The notes: a model not told the origin generated them from the sequence alone. A stretch of DNA of 64,000 nt from Oligoflexia bacterium (GCA_024229115.1 JAAEST010000053.1:1-64000); one strand, 5' to 3'; numbered from the stretch's first letter, positions 8,739-18,571 are shown. Translations and numbers: made by a program.

Positions 8739-10226
8739 ATGGAAACGACTGAAAATAATGATCCTATTTATAAGCAATATCAGCTCATCTATATTGTTTT
8801 TGTAGCGTTCTATGTCATATTGAACTTCATTGGTAGTCCCACATTAAAATGGAATTATATGGCCATAGTCGCCATTACCATTATTGGTGTCGTAAAATTC
8901 TCATGGCAGCAGATTATTCTCAACCTCTTCTTCCTCTTCTTTATAGAGGGACAAGGACGGATCCTTCTTGGCTACAATCAAATATCAAAAGTCATTTTCG
9001 ATTTTGTAATCATTATTGCTATTATCAAGAGCTATATAGTTAACAAGCAGATTATTAATCTAAAGAAAGTCCCTAATTTTATCTACATCCTTATTACCCT
9101 GCACATTGCTTGGTATATTTTCCAAATTTTTAATCCAGATGCAGCCAGTGTCTTTTCAGTCTTAGGGGCCAGCAAGATCTACGTATTTCCATTCCTCATG
9201 TTTTTTATGTTTTTGATAAATCCGCTATCACCGAAAGATCTAGAAAGAGTTCATTGGGTCATTATTATTGCAACCTTTGTTCAAGTAGCACTGAGTACTT
9301 TTCAAATGAACCTGAAAGAGAACTTTCTAATTAATCTAGCTCCATATTACGCCAATATCATGAGTGATCGATTTACTGGTTATAACTTCCGTCCCTTTGG
9401 AACGACTTATGCCCCTGGAGGTCCTGGTGTTTATCTCTCTTACTTTAGTGCCTTCTTACTCTTTTCTCATTCTAAAAAAGTTCTTCATAAAATTATCCTA
9501 ACGGTAACGATTCTCTTTTCATGCTTTGGTCTCTACATCATGCAAGTTAGGGCCTCACTTTTAAAATTTGTTTTGATTATTGCTGTTGCAGGACTAGTCA
9601 AACTACTTATTAATAAAAAGAATTTAAAAAATACAATTATCTCTGGAATATTTATTATCGGAACACTTACTGCAACATTAATGACAGTTGATCTTAATAA
9701 AATGTTTCCTGATCTTGATCTAACTCAGGCCTCCCAACGACTGCTTGTATTTAAAGATATAGATTCACTTAAGGGAAGAAGAATTAGTTTTGATAAAGCA
9801 CTTAATACCATATTTAGGAAGCTAGATCATAATCCTATTGGACTTGGACCTGGAAGAACAGGGGGAGCTGTTTCATTAGCAAAGGCCAAAATTATGGCCG
9901 ATCCAGTATATGGCATAAAGTCAACTTGGACTTTTGATAATCTCTTTATTTCTCTTGCTATAGATCTTGGATGGGGAATGCTCTTCTATACATCTATCAT
10001 AATAATTCTTCCTCTTTACTTATTTTTTAAAACAATTAAGTTCTATATTAAAGGAAAAGGAACTGAAATTACGGCCATGGCGCTGGCTTCAGTTTCTCTC
10101 TTTGTTATACTGGTTGGTAACTGGGGTGTAATTGGTATCCCCTATAACCCAGAATCATTTTGTTTCTGGTTATGGTGCTCAATCGGACTTAATAATATTT
10201 ATGAAATAGAAAATACGAGAATTTAA
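8739..10226 (+). CDS. O-antigen/EPS polymerase-like membrane protein (Wzy/WaaL superfamily)
   Basis: A 495-aa polytopic membrane protein with about eleven hydrophobic helices and one larger soluble loop (about 330-405) carrying Arg and Gly residues, including G-L-G-P-G-R-T-G-G. That layout, a big periplasmic loop between late helices, is typical of Wzy polymerases and WaaL ligases. These join lipid-linked repeat units, or ligate glycan to lipid A, on the periplasmic side. Sequence identity in this family is low, so polymerase versus ligase cannot be decided. The 101-aa gene follows after one base, indicating coupling. Confidence 0.75.
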   Translation: METTENNDPIYKQYQLIYIVFVAFYVILNFIGSPTLKWNYMAIVAITIIGVVKFSWQQIILNLFFLFFIEGQGRILLGYNQISKVIFDFVIIIAIIKSYIVNKQIINLKKVPNFIYILITLHIAWYIFQIFNPDAASVFSVLGASKIYVFPFLMFFMFLINPLSPKDLERVHWVIIIATFVQVALSTFQMNLKENFLINLAPYYANIMSDRFTGYNFRPFGTTYAPGGPGVYLSYFSAFLLFSHSKKVLHKIILTVTILFSCFGLYIMQVRASLLKFVLIIAVAGLVKLLINKKNLKNTIISGIFIIGTLTATLMTVDLNKMFPDLDLTQASQRLLVFKDIDSLKGRRISFDKALNTIFRKLDHNPIGLGPGRTGGAVSLAKAKIMADPVYGIKSTWTFDNLFISLAIDLGWGMLFYTSIIIILPLYLFFKTIKFYIKGKGTEITAMALASVSLFVILVGNWGVIGIPYNPESFCFWLWCSIGLNNIYEIENTRI

Positions 10227-10227
10227 T

Positions 10228-10533
10228 ATGAGCTATACACAAATAATGAGATATATTTCATCTGAAAAAATTGCAGGTATTCTTCCGCTTGACTGGGTTC
10301 TTCACTTTGTTGTTGGAGCGTCTCTAACAATCATTCTCTTAAAGCTAAAATTTCGTTTACGTAATGCTGTTATTATTCTTGGTGTTCTTGAGCTGATCAA
10401 GGAAATCTTTGATTTTCAGGCCATGACAGCTACTTATACAGAAGCAATTCTTGATTACTTCATTACCATGGCCTTCCCACTCATGCTTTACATAGCAAGA
10501 TTATTGAAAGAAAAATTACAAGATATGGATTAA
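10228..10533 (+). CDS. Small integral membrane protein (101 aa)
   Basis: A predicted three-helix inner-membrane protein coupled to the Wzy-like gene (stop and start separated by one base). D-W-V-L-H-F followed by a hydrophobic helix, then E-L-I-K-E-I-F-D and I-L-D-Y-F, resembles short VanZ-like or DUF membrane proteins found in exopolysaccharide loci. The exact family is not certain. Its 3' end overlaps the convergent Wzz gene by 4 bases. It probably works with the polymerase. Confidence 0.65.
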   Translation: MSYTQIMRYISSEKIAGILPLDWVLHFVVGASLTIILLKLKFRLRNAVIILGVLELIKEIFDFQAMTATYTEAILDYFITMAFPLMLYIARLLKEKLQDMD

Positions 10534-12032
10534 TCAAAGTCAGGAGTATTACCAATAATAGTAAGCTCCTCAAAAGATTTCTCTAATTCATATGTATCAT
10601 AGATTCGATCATCAGAAACATAACGAATAAGAATGAGTAAGAATAAGAGAAAGATGCTCGTTGTTACTGAGAATAATGTAATTTTACTTCTTGAAGTTCT
10701 TTTAAATCTACGTACATTGGCCATTTCTTTATCAAAGATGAAGTCTGAAATAACTGTCGATTCGAGTAGTTTTAACTGAATAATCTTCTGCTCTAATAAT
10801 TTAATATATTCGAAAGATGGTTTATATTGCTCTAAAGTATTATCAAGCTTACGATCCTCTGCTTCAAGAGCATCTCTTTTATCAATCATTGCTTGATAAT
10901 CTTTTTGAATTTTTGCAAACTGCCCTTTCAATACTTTGTAGTCAAACTCATTAAAATCACTTTCTTTATCTTTCTTATCTAAGAATTTAACAATATTGCT
11001 TATAGAACGACCATTTCCTCCAAGCTTTCCAAGTTTTTCTTTAGTCTCTTTAAGTTCTAAGTTTAATTGATCAATAATAATAGAATCTTGTGACGAAAGA
11101 CTCTGCGATGATAGTTTAATCGCTGTAATATCTTCTTGGATCTTTTTGATTTTGTCTTTTAATTCAGTACGCTTTTTAAATGTTTCAACGTCTTCTTGAT
11201 TAACTTTTTTCTTAGAAATAGTATTTTTAGTTTGATTATATTTAGTTTCAGCTAAAGTCATCTTAAGTTTTTGTTGATGATAAAATGAGTTATAGTTCTT
11301 AATTTTTGATGTAATTTCTTCAATAAGGCTAGATACTTCTTTCTTACGGTCTCTAACTGCCATCATGTCGACGCCGATAAGTTCTTCCCTCTTACTATCA
11401 ACAAGCTCATGAGAAAGTTTTATTTGTTCTGTAATACTGTGCTTAATTGTATTAACTCTTGATTTAACAAGCTCGTTAATAAGAATATCTGTCAGAGTTT
11501 CAGTCGTAAATCTATCTAAAGACTTAACCCTTACCCAAAATCTATTTTCGATTAACCTATCTGGCTCCATTACATAAAGGTATGGAATGATCACTTGTAC
11601 ACTTTTAACCTTACAGTCAAAATCATCTCCACACTTTGCCATCATGTCAGGAGTACTAACCATATCCTTACTCTTAATTGGAGTAAAATTAAATTTTAAA
11701 ATATCTTTATGGTTAACAAGAGTCGTTGCAACTTGCTTTGCAAAATCAAAGCTAGTCATTATGCCAAGAATTTCATTAGGAGATAAACCTTGAGATTTTT
11801 CACCAATGATAGAAGCAATAGAGCTTGAAGATGCTTCAGCACTATCTACCTGATATTTAAATGAAGCGGACTTTAAGTAAATATCATTTTGCGATAAATA
11901 AACATAAGCTCCAACACAAAGAGCAATGATCGGTGCAATTACAGAAATAACTGCATACCTCTTTATCAACTTCCAGAAGAACGGGAAGTTAATAATCGTT
12001 GTTTCATGAAGAATTACGTTTATTTTCTTCAT
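10530..12032 (-). CDS. Polysaccharide co-polymerase (Wzz/GumC-type chain-length determinant)
   Basis: A 500-aa inner-membrane protein with a transmembrane helix near 25-47, a long periplasmic segment rich in charged heptads (coiled coil, about 175-425) and a second helix near 450-470. This is the standard co-polymerase layout that sets glycan chain length with the Wzy polymerase. It lacks the C-terminal tyrosine-kinase domain of fused Wzc proteins and stops about 30 residues after the second helix. The two P-loop-like proteins encoded just upstream, each overlapping by 4 bases, may be its separate cytoplasmic partners. Confidence 0.82.
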   Translation of the reverse strand: MKKINVILHETTIINFPFFWKLIKRYAVISVIAPIIALCVGAYVYLSQNDIYLKSASFKYQVDSAEASSSSIASIIGEKSQGLSPNEILGIMTSFDFAKQVATTLVNHKDILKFNFTPIKSKDMVSTPDMMAKCGDDFDCKVKSVQVIIPYLYVMEPDRLIENRFWVRVKSLDRFTTETLTDILINELVKSRVNTIKHSITEQIKLSHELVDSKREELIGVDMMAVRDRKKEVSSLIEEITSKIKNYNSFYHQQKLKMTLAETKYNQTKNTISKKKVNQEDVETFKKRTELKDKIKKIQEDITAIKLSSQSLSSQDSIIIDQLNLELKETKEKLGKLGGNGRSISNIVKFLDKKDKESDFNEFDYKVLKGQFAKIQKDYQAMIDKRDALEAEDRKLDNTLEQYKPSFEYIKLLEQKIIQLKLLESTVISDFIFDKEMANVRRFKRTSRSKITLFSVTTSIFLLFLLILIRYVSDDRIYDTYELEKSFEELTIIGNTPDFD

Positions 12033-12892
12033 TTAAATAACTTCCTCCAAAAAGGGACCTTGGTCTTCTTAACCATCACATCCTCTTCCACTTTAGTTTT
12101 CTGACTAGTAGGCTCACTACTATTACTTATCGTCTTATTCTCTTCAAGAAGTAAACCTTTAAGATTTATTCCATAACCTAGGAAAAAACGTTTAATTTCA
12201 TCAATATCGGCCTTCTTACTTAAAGATTGGCTAACAATAATACTAATGCTTTCAAACTTCATAATTACTGGAAAATACTTCTCTGAATCAATCTGAATTT
12301 TATGAAGTTCTGGAACATCCCAAAATATCACATCATAAAGCTCGGAAATATGATCTAATACCTCATCATATTCATCTATTTCTTCATTGTTACAAATCTC
12401 AAGGATCCCATTCATGTCGATAAACTCAAAATGGTTATAAAAACTATGAATTAAAAGCGGTGTATCTGCGCCAAAATAGTTATAACTATTCTTCTTTGTA
12501 AGTTTTAAAATATCTTTAAATGCTCCAGTAAATAAATTATCTGAAATAATTCCAATTCTCATATCTTCTTTATGGTCAAAAAAGCTTGCTAGACCAAGAA
12601 TACTCTTCTGCTGTGAAGTCTGGTAACCTGTAGAAGTAATCGCAAAAGACTTCACTCCAGCGAGGTAATCACTATAGAAACTCTTTCCAATTCTAAAGAG
12701 TTCTTGGTGATTACTTACCTTATAAAAGAATTTATTAGTCTTCTTCTTACCGCGTTTTTTCTGCGAATCAGATGACTCAGTTGATTCATCCGATTTCATC
12801 GATAAGTTGACAACTTTCTTAGTCTCTTTACTTTCGATTCTTTCTTCTACCTGTTCATTCTCAGTTTTTAACTTAAATTTTAAGTTACTCAC
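12029..12892 (-). CDS. BY-kinase/ParA-like protein with degenerate P-loop (paralogue A)
   Basis: A 287-aa cytoplasmic protein. Residues 1-50 are charged linker. From about 60 to 245 the layout follows the CapB/Wzc-type kinase fold: a strand with I-T-S at 85-87, a loop ending Q-Q-K-S-I-L-G where the normal motif would be GxGKST, then Y-D-V-I-F-W-D-V-P-E in place of Walker A' (usually D-x-x-I-I-D-x-P-P). Lysine and serine are kept but the glycines are gone. No tyrosine-rich tail is present. It overlaps both neighbours by 4 bases and shares clear homology with the upstream protein. It may be a pseudo-kinase regulator of the co-polymerase. Confidence 0.65.
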   Translation of the reverse strand: MSNLKFKLKTENEQVEERIESKETKKVVNLSMKSDESTESSDSQKKRGKKKTNKFFYKVSNHQELFRIGKSFYSDYLAGVKSFAITSTGYQTSQQKSILGLASFFDHKEDMRIGIISDNLFTGAFKDILKLTKKNSYNYFGADTPLLIHSFYNHFEFIDMNGILEICNNEEIDEYDEVLDHISELYDVIFWDVPELHKIQIDSEKYFPVIMKFESISIIVSQSLSKKADIDEIKRFFLGYGINLKGLLLEENKTISNSSEPTSQKTKVEEDVMVKKTKVPFWRKLFK

Positions 12893-14325
12893 TTTTTACC
12901 TCCTTTATCTAAAGGATTAAAAAGGAGTCCCTTAACTGGAACTTGATATCTCTTGTAATAATTTAGTAATGTATGAATGTCTGAGTTCTTCGTTCTATCT
13001 TGCCCAATAATAAATGACACATTGTCGATAGTTCTAATAATTGGGAAATATACTTCCTTATTAGAGTCTAGAACACCCATCTCTGGTAGATCCCAAAGGA
13101 CAACATCATACTTTGTTAGAAGATCATCAATAAGATCTTCTAAGTTATTCTCTTTAAGCTGTCTTTCTGCTTTCTTAAATGCAGCATACTCAACGACATC
13201 AAAGCCTTTCGCCCTTGTTACATCAAAAGGGATTTTTTCATCAGTTAAATGATCTTCATCTGCTTTGATATAACCAACATATTCTTTATAGAATGATTCC
13301 TCATATTCTGAAGTAACAATACAAACATCAACATCTGAGTGATAATTGAAATAGCTACATATTCCAAAGACTGTTTTTTCTCTTGCTTCTTTTAGACCGA
13401 ATGAAGAGAAAGAAAAATTCTTAAGACCACTCTTATAATCTCTCATATAAGAAGATCCTACCTTGAAAAGCTCCATGTGATCTTTTGCACGGTAGTAGTA
13501 AGATTTATAACTCTGAGATTTCTTACGTGTAAGAGTCTGTTTAGTATATTGTAAGTTACGCTCTTTAGGGCCTTCACTTCTTAATGAAAGTTTAATACCA
13601 GAAGACTGCTCAACTTCTTTTGTTTCAACAACAACTTCTTCACTATCTTGCTCTTGAACTTCTTGAGTTTCTACAACGTGCTTCGCTTCGACTTCATTTT
13701 GCTCTAACTCTGTTGAATCCTCATCTTTAACAACAGGATTATTGAACTTAAGAACATTTCGAGCTTTAGGTTCTTCTAAGTTTTCAATTGTCTCTTTCAC
13801 CTCTTCAATATTTGAGTCAGAAAGGAAATCGCTGTTTAGAATATACTCTTGATTCTTATGAGATACTGAATGATCAGACTTATCAACAATCTTTGGTGAT
13901 GAAACATAATCGATTAATGGATTCTCTTCTCCACCTTCCCAGCTAGGTTCAAATAAGAAACTAACTCTTGTCGCTTCTTTTATTGAAATTTTTTCAATAA
14001 CAACTTTTTGAACTTCTTGTTGAGATTTTAAAAGATTAGATAGCTCTGAAAGATTAACAGTTTCAACTTTTCCGTCATGAAAGACTTTTGCAATTGTTGT
14101 AACTTCATCTTGTGCGTTTTCATCAATGTCAGGAAGGGATACATTCGTTTCGTAGAATTCACTTTTGAGGTCAAAGTTATCGAGATTAAAAGCTTCACCT
14201 GAATTAGAATGACCTTCTCCATAAGAAGAACTCGAAGCAACGTTTGTGCTTCTTTCATCAACATTCTTGTAATCGACGTCCTCGATTACCTGCTGATTAT
14301 GTTTCTTTTTTAGGCCAACTGACAT
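12889..14325 (-). CDS. BY-kinase/ParA-like protein with degenerate P-loop (paralogue B)
   Basis: A 478-aa protein with a long acidic, Glu/Val/Ser-rich and probably disordered N-terminal half (to about 270). The C-terminal domain is homologous to the downstream gene: both have (K/R)-x-x-(N/D)-H-x-E-L-F-(R/K)-(I/V)-G, a degenerate P-loop (here A-R-E-K-T-V-F-G) and Y-D-V-V-L-W-D-L-P-E. The K-T pair survives without the Walker A glycines. It is the first gene of a three-gene operon with the co-polymerase. The N-terminal half may be a scaffold. True ATPase or kinase activity is doubtful but not excluded. Confidence 0.65.
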   Translation of the reverse strand: MSVGLKKKHNQQVIEDVDYKNVDERSTNVASSSSYGEGHSNSGEAFNLDNFDLKSEFYETNVSLPDIDENAQDEVTTIAKVFHDGKVETVNLSELSNLLKSQQEVQKVVIEKISIKEATRVSFLFEPSWEGGEENPLIDYVSSPKIVDKSDHSVSHKNQEYILNSDFLSDSNIEEVKETIENLEEPKARNVLKFNNPVVKDEDSTELEQNEVEAKHVVETQEVQEQDSEEVVVETKEVEQSSGIKLSLRSEGPKERNLQYTKQTLTRKKSQSYKSYYYRAKDHMELFKVGSSYMRDYKSGLKNFSFSSFGLKEAREKTVFGICSYFNYHSDVDVCIVTSEYEESFYKEYVGYIKADEDHLTDEKIPFDVTRAKGFDVVEYAAFKKAERQLKENNLEDLIDDLLTKYDVVLWDLPEMGVLDSNKEVYFPIIRTIDNVSFIIGQDRTKNSDIHTLLNYYKRYQVPVKGLLFNPLDKGGKK

Positions 14326-14442
14326 TAAAATCCTGTGTTTAAACTTTTAAACCTCAGTCTCTTTTCGTCATTTAAAAACAATTATTTACTTAAATCCCAA
14401 GAAAAGTTATTTTAATTTCTAAACAACTTTATTACTCAAGTA

Positions 14443-16878
14443 TTAACTTTTTAAACTGAACCCATTCTTATCTAAATGTTCGATGATTTTCTTCTCAGAG
14501 TCCTTTAAAAACTCACCAGTGAGCGTTTTTTCAGGATCTTGAAATGTTGTTCTTAAAGTTAAGAAAGTTACATCAGAATTATCCGGAGTATATGACTCTA
14601 CTATCTTATGCGACAAAACTTCTTTGATTTTTAACTTTTTAAGTACTGCCAATACTTGACCTTTTCCTTTCGTGGCGGATAATTCAACAGTATAATCAAA
14701 CTGCGAAGACGGAAATTTGGCCAATGGACTATACTTCGTTTTTTCTTTTAGTGGTCTATCTTCAAATGCAGAAAGATCAATCACGGCCATACTTAAATTT
14801 CCTTTGATTTTAAACTTTCTCAACATTAGCGGATGAACGGTGAAGATCGAACCTTTCATTTTTCCCATAATTCTTAAATTGAAAAATTCAAATGGATGAA
14901 CTCCTAACCATTCTTCATCAATTAACTCATTTTTAAATTTTGGATGTTTTTCAGTAATATCACCTGGAATATTAGTCGCTCTTAAAAGATTTTTAACATC
15001 ATTTACAAGTTCCATGAACTGGTTTTCATCTTTGTGAAAGTAAGCGATAGCAACTTGATGAGACTCTTTAGAGAAATTCATTTCATCTTCATTGTATGCT
15101 CTTCCAATTTCAAAAAATCTATATTGATTTTTATTTTTTGAATTTACTGAACAAGCTTTCAAGAAAGAAGGAATAAGTGATGGTCTCATTCTATCATGAT
15201 CTTTTGAAAGACTGTTGATAAGCTTCAAATTCTCATTTTTTACAGGCCAGCTACATTCATCTAATAATTTCTGTCCAATCATTGCGTAAGTCTGAACTTC
15301 AAAACCATGTCCAAAATCTGTTAAGAAACTTCTAATTTTCCTATGAAGTTCCTTCGCTGGAGATAGACGAACAGGAGAAATATCTAAGAGTGGCATTTTA
15401 GATTCAATATTGTCATAACCAATGATACGACCTACTTCTTCTAGAATATCAGCGTCACAATCTATATCTTTTGTCGAACGATAACTAGGTACTTCGACAT
15501 TAAAAATGTTTTCAGACTTTTCAGTCACTTTGAAATCTAGTCGAGATAATATGTCAGTAATTTCATCATTAGAAACTTCTTTACCAAGAATTTTTCTAAG
15601 GCGAGCATAATTTATTTCAAGATTTAGTGTTTCAATTTGAGATAGATCCATACCGTCATATGAAATATCACCTACCACCTGAGCTTCTGGGTTTAAATCT
15701 AAAACTAGCTCTAATGTTCTTAATAGAGTTCTTTCACATAGCTTGCTATCAAGAGTTTTTTCATATCTTTGAGAGGAATCAGTTCTTAGGCCAAGTCTTG
15801 TTGACGTCTTTCTCACTTCAGCCGCTTTCCAGTTTGCTACTTCAATAAAAATCTCATTCGTTTCTTCTGAAACTCCACTATTTAAACCCCCCATGATCCC
15901 TGCAAGTACAAGTGGCTTTTCTGAATCACAAATAACAGTATCTGTAGAGATTAGTTTTCTTTCAACTTCATCAAGAGTTGTGAAAGTTTCTTCTTCACTA
16001 ATTCTTTTAATATTTACAGTATCGCCTTTAATCTTTTGACGATCGAAAATATGAAGAGGAATTCCTAATTCAAGCATCACGTAGTTTGAAATATCAACAA
16101 GAGATGAAATTGGTCTTAATCCTACTGCCAATAGTCTACGCTTCATCCAATCAGGCGACTCTCCAACTTTTACGTTCTTAACAGTTAAACCATAGTAAGC
16201 AAGACAAGAAGAATCCTTATCTACATTAACTTTAACAGGAGCATCTCCTCCTGGTATTTTAGATTTAAGTCCCTTGGCCCAATCGTCATTGAAAGTATCT
16301 TTAAGCTCTGCTTTAAAAATTGCACTGAACTCTCTTGCTAAACCATAGTGACCCCAAAGATCAGGTCTGTGAGTTAATGATTTATTATCAATATCTAAGA
16401 GAGTATCTTTAGTTTGCTTCATATAAGTCAGCATTGTTTCGCCAAGAGGCGCATCTTCTGGAAGCTTTAGAATTCCTTCAGATTCTTCTGCAAGTCCTAA
16501 CTCTTCTTCACTACAAAGCATACCTTCTGAAAGAACACCTCTAATCTTCTTAGGCTCAAGAGTAAGACCATTAGGAAGAGTTACACCAATTTTGGCATAA
16601 GGTGTTTTCATACCAATTTCAACATTAGAAGCACCACAAACAACTTGAAGTCTATTTTCACCATCAGTAGTAAAGGTCACAAGATTTAACTTATCAGCTT
16701 CAGGATGTTTTTCTTTTTCAATAACTTGAGCGACACGAATCTTATCCCAATGAGAACCTGACTCAAGTACCTCTTCGACTTCGGCAGTGGCCAAAGTAAA
16801 AAGTTCACCTAAACGTTGAGGTGTAATATCAGTTGGTGTTTTCGTAAAATCATTAATCCAATCTAATGAAACTAGCAT
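14443..16878 (-). CDS. pheT: Phenylalanyl-tRNA synthetase beta subunit
   Basis: An 811-aa subunit, normal for bacteria (about 790-805). The N-terminal tRNA-binding domain (about 40-150, with K-H-P-E-A-D-K-L) is followed by the B3/B4 editing region (L-T-H-R-P-D-L-W-G-H-Y-G-L-A-R-E near 165-180, then A-G-I-M-G-G near 330). The B5 domain (about 405-475, ending D-C-D-A-D-I-L-E-E-V-G-R-I-I-G) and a C-terminal anticodon-binding FDX-ACB domain (about 715-811, P-L-A-K-F-P-S-S-Q-F-D) complete it. It forms the alpha2-beta2 enzyme with PheS, 16 bases upstream in the same operon. Confidence 0.97.
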   Translation of the reverse strand: MLVSLDWINDFTKTPTDITPQRLGELFTLATAEVEEVLESGSHWDKIRVAQVIEKEKHPEADKLNLVTFTTDGENRLQVVCGASNVEIGMKTPYAKIGVTLPNGLTLEPKKIRGVLSEGMLCSEEELGLAEESEGILKLPEDAPLGETMLTYMKQTKDTLLDIDNKSLTHRPDLWGHYGLAREFSAIFKAELKDTFNDDWAKGLKSKIPGGDAPVKVNVDKDSSCLAYYGLTVKNVKVGESPDWMKRRLLAVGLRPISSLVDISNYVMLELGIPLHIFDRQKIKGDTVNIKRISEEETFTTLDEVERKLISTDTVICDSEKPLVLAGIMGGLNSGVSEETNEIFIEVANWKAAEVRKTSTRLGLRTDSSQRYEKTLDSKLCERTLLRTLELVLDLNPEAQVVGDISYDGMDLSQIETLNLEINYARLRKILGKEVSNDEITDILSRLDFKVTEKSENIFNVEVPSYRSTKDIDCDADILEEVGRIIGYDNIESKMPLLDISPVRLSPAKELHRKIRSFLTDFGHGFEVQTYAMIGQKLLDECSWPVKNENLKLINSLSKDHDRMRPSLIPSFLKACSVNSKNKNQYRFFEIGRAYNEDEMNFSKESHQVAIAYFHKDENQFMELVNDVKNLLRATNIPGDITEKHPKFKNELIDEEWLGVHPFEFFNLRIMGKMKGSIFTVHPLMLRKFKIKGNLSMAVIDLSAFEDRPLKEKTKYSPLAKFPSSQFDYTVELSATKGKGQVLAVLKKLKIKEVLSHKIVESYTPDNSDVTFLTLRTTFQDPEKTLTGEFLKDSEKKIIEHLDKNGFSLKS

Positions 16879-16894
16879 ATATATTCTCTCTTAA

Positions 16895-17956
16895 TTAATA
16901 CTTATTAAATTGTTCATTGAAACGTAGGTCACCACTATTGAGGTGTCTGATATCATCAATCCCATATTTCATCATCACAAGACGATCTAGTCCTAACCCG
17001 AAAGCAAAACCGTTATATTTTTCTGGATCGATATTCCCGGCTTTTAAAACATTAGGATGAACCATTCCACAAGGAAGTAATTCCACCCAACCAGTATGCT
17101 TACAAACGCTACAACCTTTTCCATTACAAATAAGACAACTAATATCGAGCTCAAAGCCTGGTTCAACAAATGGAAAGAATCCTGGTCTCAGTCTAACAGT
17201 AACATCTTTCTTAAAAATTTCTTTAAGAAGTGTTTTCATAAAATAAATAAGGTGACCAATTGAGATATCTTCACCAACCATCATTCCTTCTAATTGATTG
17301 AAAACCATCTCATGACTGGCATCAGTTCTTTCACATCTAAAAACAGTTCCTGGAGCAATAAACCTGAATGGAGGCTTTCGTTCTAGCATCCCACGGACCT
17401 GAATTGTTGATGTGTGAGTTCTTAATAGATGCTTATTCTCTTCTTCTGACTGAGGATGAGTAAACCAAAATGTGTCTTGCATATCTCTTGCAGGATGATC
17501 TGCTGGAATATTAAGCGCTTCAAAGTTATAGAATTCTGTTTCTATATGTGGACCATCTAAAACTTCAAAACCCATGCTAAGAAATACGTCTTCAATTTCT
17601 TGCTGAATTAATGTTCTTGGATGAAGTCCACCATGGCGAAAATCATTAACATAATCATCTTCAAAAACAGATGTATCGATTTTGTTCTTTTCTAACTTAG
17701 CATTAATTTGATCAACTTCAATTTTTGCTAATTTATCATTAACATTTTTTAAAATATTATCTTTGATTTCATTGGCCTTTGGACCAATTTCTTTTCTTTC
17801 TTCTGGAGTAGCATCTTTAAGCGATTTTAAAACTTCACTCACCTTTCCCTTTTTTCCAAGAAATGCAGCTTTAAGATTTAAAATTTCAGCTTGGTCATTT
17901 AATTCTGCCAGAGATTTTGAGAACTCTTGATATAGTTCTTCGAGTTTCGATACCAT
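16895..17956 (-). CDS. pheS: Phenylalanyl-tRNA synthetase alpha subunit
   Basis: A 353-aa class II aminoacyl-tRNA synthetase subunit. The N-terminal coiled coil (about 1-90) is followed by the catalytic core: H-P-A-R-D-M-Q-D-T-F-W (motif 2 vicinity), R-T-H-T-S-T, G-x-V-F-R-C-E-R-T-D-A-S-H and the motif 3 stretch G-F-A-F-G-L-G-L-D-R-L-V-M. It contains a four-cysteine patch (C-x2-C-x4-C-x2-C, about 275-285), a small zinc-knuckle-like insertion near the active site that some bacterial PheS proteins carry. AGGA precedes the ATG. Confidence 0.97.
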   Translation of the reverse strand: MVSKLEELYQEFSKSLAELNDQAEILNLKAAFLGKKGKVSEVLKSLKDATPEERKEIGPKANEIKDNILKNVNDKLAKIEVDQINAKLEKNKIDTSVFEDDYVNDFRHGGLHPRTLIQQEIEDVFLSMGFEVLDGPHIETEFYNFEALNIPADHPARDMQDTFWFTHPQSEEENKHLLRTHTSTIQVRGMLERKPPFRFIAPGTVFRCERTDASHEMVFNQLEGMMVGEDISIGHLIYFMKTLLKEIFKKDVTVRLRPGFFPFVEPGFELDISCLICNGKGCSVCKHTGWVELLPCGMVHPNVLKAGNIDPEKYNGFAFGLGLDRLVMMKYGIDDIRHLNSGDLRFNEQFNKY

Positions 17957-18028
17957 AATATCCTCATCGTATATCGCGTCAATTGAGGGCCTATTCTTTC
18001 ATTTTTTTATAGGAAAATCAATGTTTTA

Positions 18029-18571
18029 TCAGGGTTTAAGGAGTGTTTTGAGATACTGGCGACCGGCCTCAAAGAACTGAATAACACTCTCATTATTATA
18101 ATCTGGATAAGTCCAAGGCAGTGTTTGATATCGATTGCCATCTGTTTGATAAGTTAATTCAGCAAAAACACCTCGATCTAAATAAACTCGATGGCTGAAA
18201 CTCTTACCAGTTGCCAAAAGAAAATTTTCTAGACTCAGGAGGCCAAAATCGAGATTTAACGTTCTTTCATTAAGATCCTTATTTGGAAACTCAATTTTTT
18301 GACATAACTCTTTAAGTTCAACCAAAGAATTCTTTGGCATCATATTATGAAAAATGAGAAAGTCTCTTTGTAAAAGATCAACATCTCCCATTTCTTTTGA
18401 GTAATAACTTTTCATTGTTGCAATTTCTACCGGCAAATCTTCATAGAGACTGAAGACTCTCCAATCATCTGGCAGTTTAGAAAGTATTGTTTCACGAGAA
18501 TGTATATCTCTTCGATAAAGCAGTGCTAGAACAAGTAAAGATTTTGGTTGTTCAGTTATTAACTGAGACAT
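18029..18571 (-). CDS. DUF4416 family protein
   Basis: A 180-aa protein matching the DUF4416 pattern as I know it: Y-Y-x-K-E-M-G in the first third, L-N-L-D-F-G-L-L-S-L-E-N-F-L-L-A-T-G-K in the middle, S-H-R-V-Y-L-D-R-G-V-F-A-E-L-T, and W-T-Y-P-D-Y near the C-terminus. The family is widespread in delta-group and related bacteria but has no assigned function. It starts directly after the stop of the heptose kinase gene (abutting), so the two are co-transcribed, hinting at an envelope or sugar-related role. Confidence 0.85.
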   Translation of the reverse strand: MSQLITEQPKSLLVLALLYRRDIHSRETILSKLPDDWRVFSLYEDLPVEIATMKSYYSKEMGDVDLLQRDFLIFHNMMPKNSLVELKELCQKIEFPNKDLNERTLNLDFGLLSLENFLLATGKSFSHRVYLDRGVFAELTYQTDGNRYQTLPWTYPDYNNESVIQFFEAGRQYLKTLLKP

